Source of the DNA: JBKEDH01 sp047975295
GTDB taxonomy: Bacteria; Bacteroidota; Bacteroidia; Flavobacteriales; Flavobacteriaceae
NCBI GenBank assembly: GCA_047975295.1
Contig: JBKEDH010000021.1
Span: 1-15,764 of the forward strand
Length of the DNA: 15,764 nucleotides
Reading direction: 5' to 3'
Shown piece after piece: positions 14,185 through 15,764 of the stretch (position 1 is the stretch's first letter; the number at the start of each line of letters is the position of its first letter). The notes beneath the pieces are model-generated. The model did no database searches, was not told the origin of the DNA, and saw only the letters and a list, made by a program, of their open reading frames with translations. A program made the translations under genes and the position numbers.

Positions 14185-15141
14185 TTAAAACAATTCTTTG
14201 GCAATAGCCTTAATATTATCGCTTTTCCCCATAGAATAATAATGCAAAAACGGTACTCCGGCAGCTTTTAACTCTTTCGATTGTTGTATGGCAAACTCAA
14301 TACCCACTTGCCTAACCGCCTTATTGTCCTTACACGATTCCACCGCTTCAATAAGCACTTCCGGCAAATCTATTTTAAACACTTGTGGCAACAGTTGCAA
14401 ATGGCGCTTTACGGCAATGGGCTTAATACCCGGAATTATAGGAATGGTAATACCCATTTCGCGAGCCTTTTCCACAAATTTGAAGTACTTGTTATTATCA
14501 AAAAACATTTGTGTAACCACATAATCGGCACCGGCATCCACTTTAGCCTTTAAGCGTTTTAAATCGGTTGCCAACGACGGTGCTTCCATATGCTTTTCCG
14601 GATAACCCGCCACCCCAACACAAAAATCGTAACGATGCTCAATTTCCATATCATCATGCAAATATTTCCCTTTGTTCAAACAACTAATCTGCCCCACCAA
14701 ATCGCTGGCAAAAGCGTGTCCGCCTTGGGTTGGTACAAAATATGGCTCATCTTTTCTAGAATCGCCACGCAAGGCCATTACATTATCAATACCCAAATAA
14801 TGACAATCCACCAAAACGTATTCGGTTTCCTCTTTGGTAAACCCGCCACACAATAAATGCGGAATGGCATCCACCTGATATTTATGCATAATCGACGCAC
14901 AAATACCCACCGTTCCCGGTCTCATACGGGTAATCCTTTTATCCAAAAGCCCATCGCCCTTATCTACGTACACAAACTCCTCGCGCGAAGTAGTAACATC
15001 AATAAACGGCGGTTTAAACTCCATTAACGGGTCTATATTATTATACAAATCCTGAATATTCTTCCCCTTTTGTGGCGGAATCACCTCGAACGAAAACAAG
15101 GTTTTCCCCTTGGCATTTTTTATATGGTCTGTTACTTTCAT
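14185..15141 (-). CDS. metF: Methylenetetrahydrofolate reductase
   Basis: A 318-residue enzyme, of normal length for bacterial MetF. It reduces 5,10-methylene-THF to 5-methyl-THF with NAD(P)H and FAD, supplying the methyl donor for methionine synthase. Family blocks are LFSFEVIPPQKG (Glu19, equivalent to E. coli Glu28), NVMALRGDSR (120-129, Asp127 near FAD), HRYDFCVGVAGYPEKH (169-184), ADYVVTQMFFDNNKYF (205-220) and IPIIPGIKPI (233-242). It is preceded on its strand by a repeat-rich stretch, with no TAnnTTTG promoter just upstream. Transcription may therefore come from outside the window, where methionine synthase genes are often found in this phylum. No riboswitch was recognised. Confidence 0.97.
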   Translation of the reverse strand: MKVTDHIKNAKGKTLFSFEVIPPQKGKNIQDLYNNIDPLMEFKPPFIDVTTSREEFVYVDKGDGLLDKRITRMRPGTVGICASIMHKYQVDAIPHLLCGGFTKEETEYVLVDCHYLGIDNVMALRGDSRKDEPYFVPTQGGHAFASDLVGQISCLNKGKYLHDDMEIEHRYDFCVGVAGYPEKHMEAPSLATDLKRLKAKVDAGADYVVTQMFFDNNKYFKFVEKAREMGITIPIIPGIKPIAVKRHLQLLPQVFKIDLPEVLIEAVESCKDNKAVRQVGIEFAIQQSKELKAAGVPFLHYYSMGKSDNIKAIAKELF

Positions 15142-15146
15142 TCCCT

Positions 15147-15164
15147 AAATCCCCAAAGGGACTT
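15147..15164. repeat. Short palindrome just upstream of metF
   Basis: AAATCCCCAAAGGGACTT has arms that pair imperfectly (AAGTCCC with GGGGATT on the minus strand), giving a small hairpin 6 bases upstream of the metF start codon. It may be a remnant of a CCCC/GGGG intergenic repeat family. If transcribed, it could limit metF translation. Confidence 0.4.
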
Positions 15165-15198
15165 TAAATTAGTTACACTTTTTAATTCTTATTTTTTT

Positions 15199-15326
15199 GG
15201 GCGTTACCCCTCGCTGCCCCTGCAAGGTTTTTTTAAGAAACCTTGCAGGAACACTCACGGTCGGGCTATCCGTTACAAGTCCTCGCTCGTGCCTCGCTGT
15301 GGGCTTTCCACTACTATCCCTAACGC
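15199..15326. repeat. Roughly 128-bp composite element bounded by GCGTTA/TAACGC
   Basis: GCGTTA (15201-15206) and TAACGC (15321-15326) are perfect inverted ends, within GGGCGTTACCCC at the left and ATCCCTAACGC at the right. Inside are a strong hairpin (15219-15249), then CGGTCGGGCTATCCG (15259-15273), a GC-rich stretch and CTACTATCCCTAACGC (15311-15326). I recall a GGTCGGGCTATCCG...CTATCCCTAACGC core as recurring in Flavobacteriaceae intergenic regions. It is not coding: a frame that crosses it has no coding character. Confidence 0.65.
15219..15249. repeat. Strong hairpin of the CCTTGCAGG repeat family
   Basis: CCTGCAAGGTTT (15219-15230) and AAACCTTGCAGG (15238-15249) form a perfect 12-bp stem with a 7-base loop. 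It sits inside the GCGTTA/TAACGC element. The same CCTTGCAGG core recurs in two other hairpins, at 15402-15428 and 15649-15681. It could also act as a terminator in either direction, since T- and A-runs flank the loop. Confidence 0.75.
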
Positions 15327-15330
15327 AGGA

Positions 15331-15367
15331 AAGCACTTCCTAGCCTCCCCGAAGGGGAGGAATGCTT
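15331..15367. repeat. CCTCCCC/GGGGAGG hairpin
   Basis: CCTCCCC-GAA-GGGGAGG (15344-15360) is a 7-bp perfect stem with a 3-base loop, and AAGCA (15331-15335) with TGCTT (15363-15367) adds an outer stem. A related hairpin, CTCCCC-TTC-GGGGAG, occurs at 15700-15714 with the loop in complementary orientation. Both look like members of one intergenic repeat family. Confidence 0.6.
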
Positions 15368-15401
15368 ACTCGGACATCTTATATTTAATTCTATCCCAAG
15401 A

Positions 15402-15428
15402 CCTTGCAGGTTTTTAAAACCTACAAGG
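15402..15428. repeat. CCTTGCAGG-family hairpin, second copy
   Basis: CCTTGCAGGTTTT (15402-15414) pairs with AAAACCTACAAGG (15416-15428), with one mismatch and a 1-base loop. It is nearly a full palindrome and shares its core with the hairpins at 15219-15249 and 15649-15681. Confidence 0.7.
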
Positions 15429-15444
15429 GCTAATTTCAAACAAA

Positions 15445-15531
15445 TGTCATGCTGAGCATAGCGAAGCATCTAAAAATCATAATAATTCAACTATTAAAAA
15501 AATAAACTTTCCGCTATCGTTCAAAATAACA
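15445..15531. repeat. Diverged TGTCAT-CTGAG palindromic repeat
   Basis: The left arm TGTCATGCTGAGCATAGCGA (running on to AGCATCT, ending 15471) faces a degraded right arm at 15511-15531 that in reverse complement reads TGTTATTTTGAACGATAGCG plus G. The two arms agree in outline with the better preserved repeat at 12839-12907. Confidence 0.6.
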
Positions 15532-15554
15532 AATAAATATTTTCAAAAACCCGC

Positions 15555-15626
15555 TGTCATACTGACATGAGGAAGCATTTTTTTTTGTCTTATTACAGTA
15601 AAATTCTTTACATCTCTCAGAATAAC
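15555..15626. repeat. Second diverged TGTCAT-CTGA palindromic repeat
   Basis: The left arm begins TGTCATACTGACATGAGGAA (15555-15574) and continues to GCAT. The right arm at about 15600-15626 in reverse complement reads TGTTATTCTGAGAGATGTAA then AGAATTT. It is the third member of the family seen in this window and is weaker than the one at 12839-12907. Confidence 0.55.
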
Positions 15627-15648
15627 AAATAAACATTTAAAATACACC

Positions 15649-15681
15649 AGACCTTGCAGTTTTTTAAAACCTACAAGGTCT
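15649..15681. repeat. CCTTGCAGG-family hairpin, third copy
   Basis: AGACCTTGCAG with a run of T at 15660-15665 pairs with AAAACCTACAAGGTCT across a 1-base centre: a 33-base near-palindrome with two mismatched pairs. It is the longest of the three copies in stem length. Confidence 0.7.
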
Positions 15682-15699
15682 CGCCTCCATACTCCTTCT

Positions 15700-15714
15700 C
15701 TCCCCTTCGGGGAG
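15700..15714. repeat. CTCCCC/GGGGAG hairpin
   Basis: CTCCCC (15700-15705), loop TTC, GGGGAG (15709-15714) form a perfect 6-bp stem. It is related to the hairpin at 15344-15360. Nothing gene-like is supported between here and the right edge. Confidence 0.55.
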
Positions 15715-15764
15715 GCTTATGAGGGGCTTATATTGGCATGTAACCAACGTCTTGCCACATCCTT

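Noticed and set aside
15201..15326. GCGTTA...TAACGC as an integron attC site
   Set aside because: attC sites run from RYYYAAC to GTTRRRY. Here the order is reversed (GCGTTA first, TAACGC last), and there is no integrase or cassette array nearby.
15070..15417. 115-codon plus-strand frame over the start of metF and the repeats
   Set aside because: It begins antisense to metF and then reads through the GCGTTA/TAACGC element and other repeats; it has no coding character.
15718..15764. Open minus-strand frame at the right edge (KDVARRWLHANISPS, stop)
   Set aside because: It could be the end of a gene outside the window, but only 15 codons are visible, they run into the repeat region, and no family is recognisable.

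Overview
The window looks like chromosomal DNA of a member of the Bacteroidota, most likely a marine-type Flavobacteriaceae. The signs are AT-rich DNA, genes without clear Shine-Dalgarno sequences, a promoter of the Bacteroidota type (TTTG, 17 bases, TAnnTTTG), families common in that phylum (YARHG, MORN_2, DUF2807, flavobacterial acyloxyacyl hydrolase) and many palindromic intergenic repeats. No rRNA, tRNA, CRISPR array, transposase or phage gene was seen.

Region 1 (1-8272, all + strand) is a run of closely spaced, mostly uncharacterised genes for envelope or membrane proteins. In order: the tail of an unknown protein, a small lipoprotein, an acidic soluble protein, a two-helix membrane protein, a short WGR-like pseudogene, an exported YARHG protein, a LemA protein, a two-helix membrane protein, two membrane-anchored DUF1266 paralogues separated by the decayed 3' end of a second lemA copy, a DUF3137 membrane protein and an exported MORN-repeat protein. 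LemA with DUF3137 is a recurrent bacterial pairing of unknown role. The DUF1266 pair and the lemA remnant suggest that a LemA-DUF1266 module was duplicated and then partly lost.

Region 2 (8273-11817, + strand) is the acetate switch: pta (long form) and ackA, 6 bases apart. They interconvert acetyl-CoA and acetate and make ATP. Upstream is a good Bacteroidota promoter with an FNR/Crp-type dyad (TGAC-N4-ATCA) placed as a class II activator site, which suggests oxygen- or redox-dependent control.

Region 3 (11803-15141, - strand) holds a DUF2807 lipoprotein that overlaps the end of ackA tail to tail, a broken DUF3800 gene whose middle is missing and replaced by a palindromic repeat, a PagL-like outer-membrane lipid A deacylase homologue and metF (methylenetetrahydrofolate reductase).

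Region 4 (15142-15764) has no gene I can support. It is packed with at least five kinds of palindromic or interspersed repeat, including a roughly 128-bp element bounded by GCGTTA and TAACGC.
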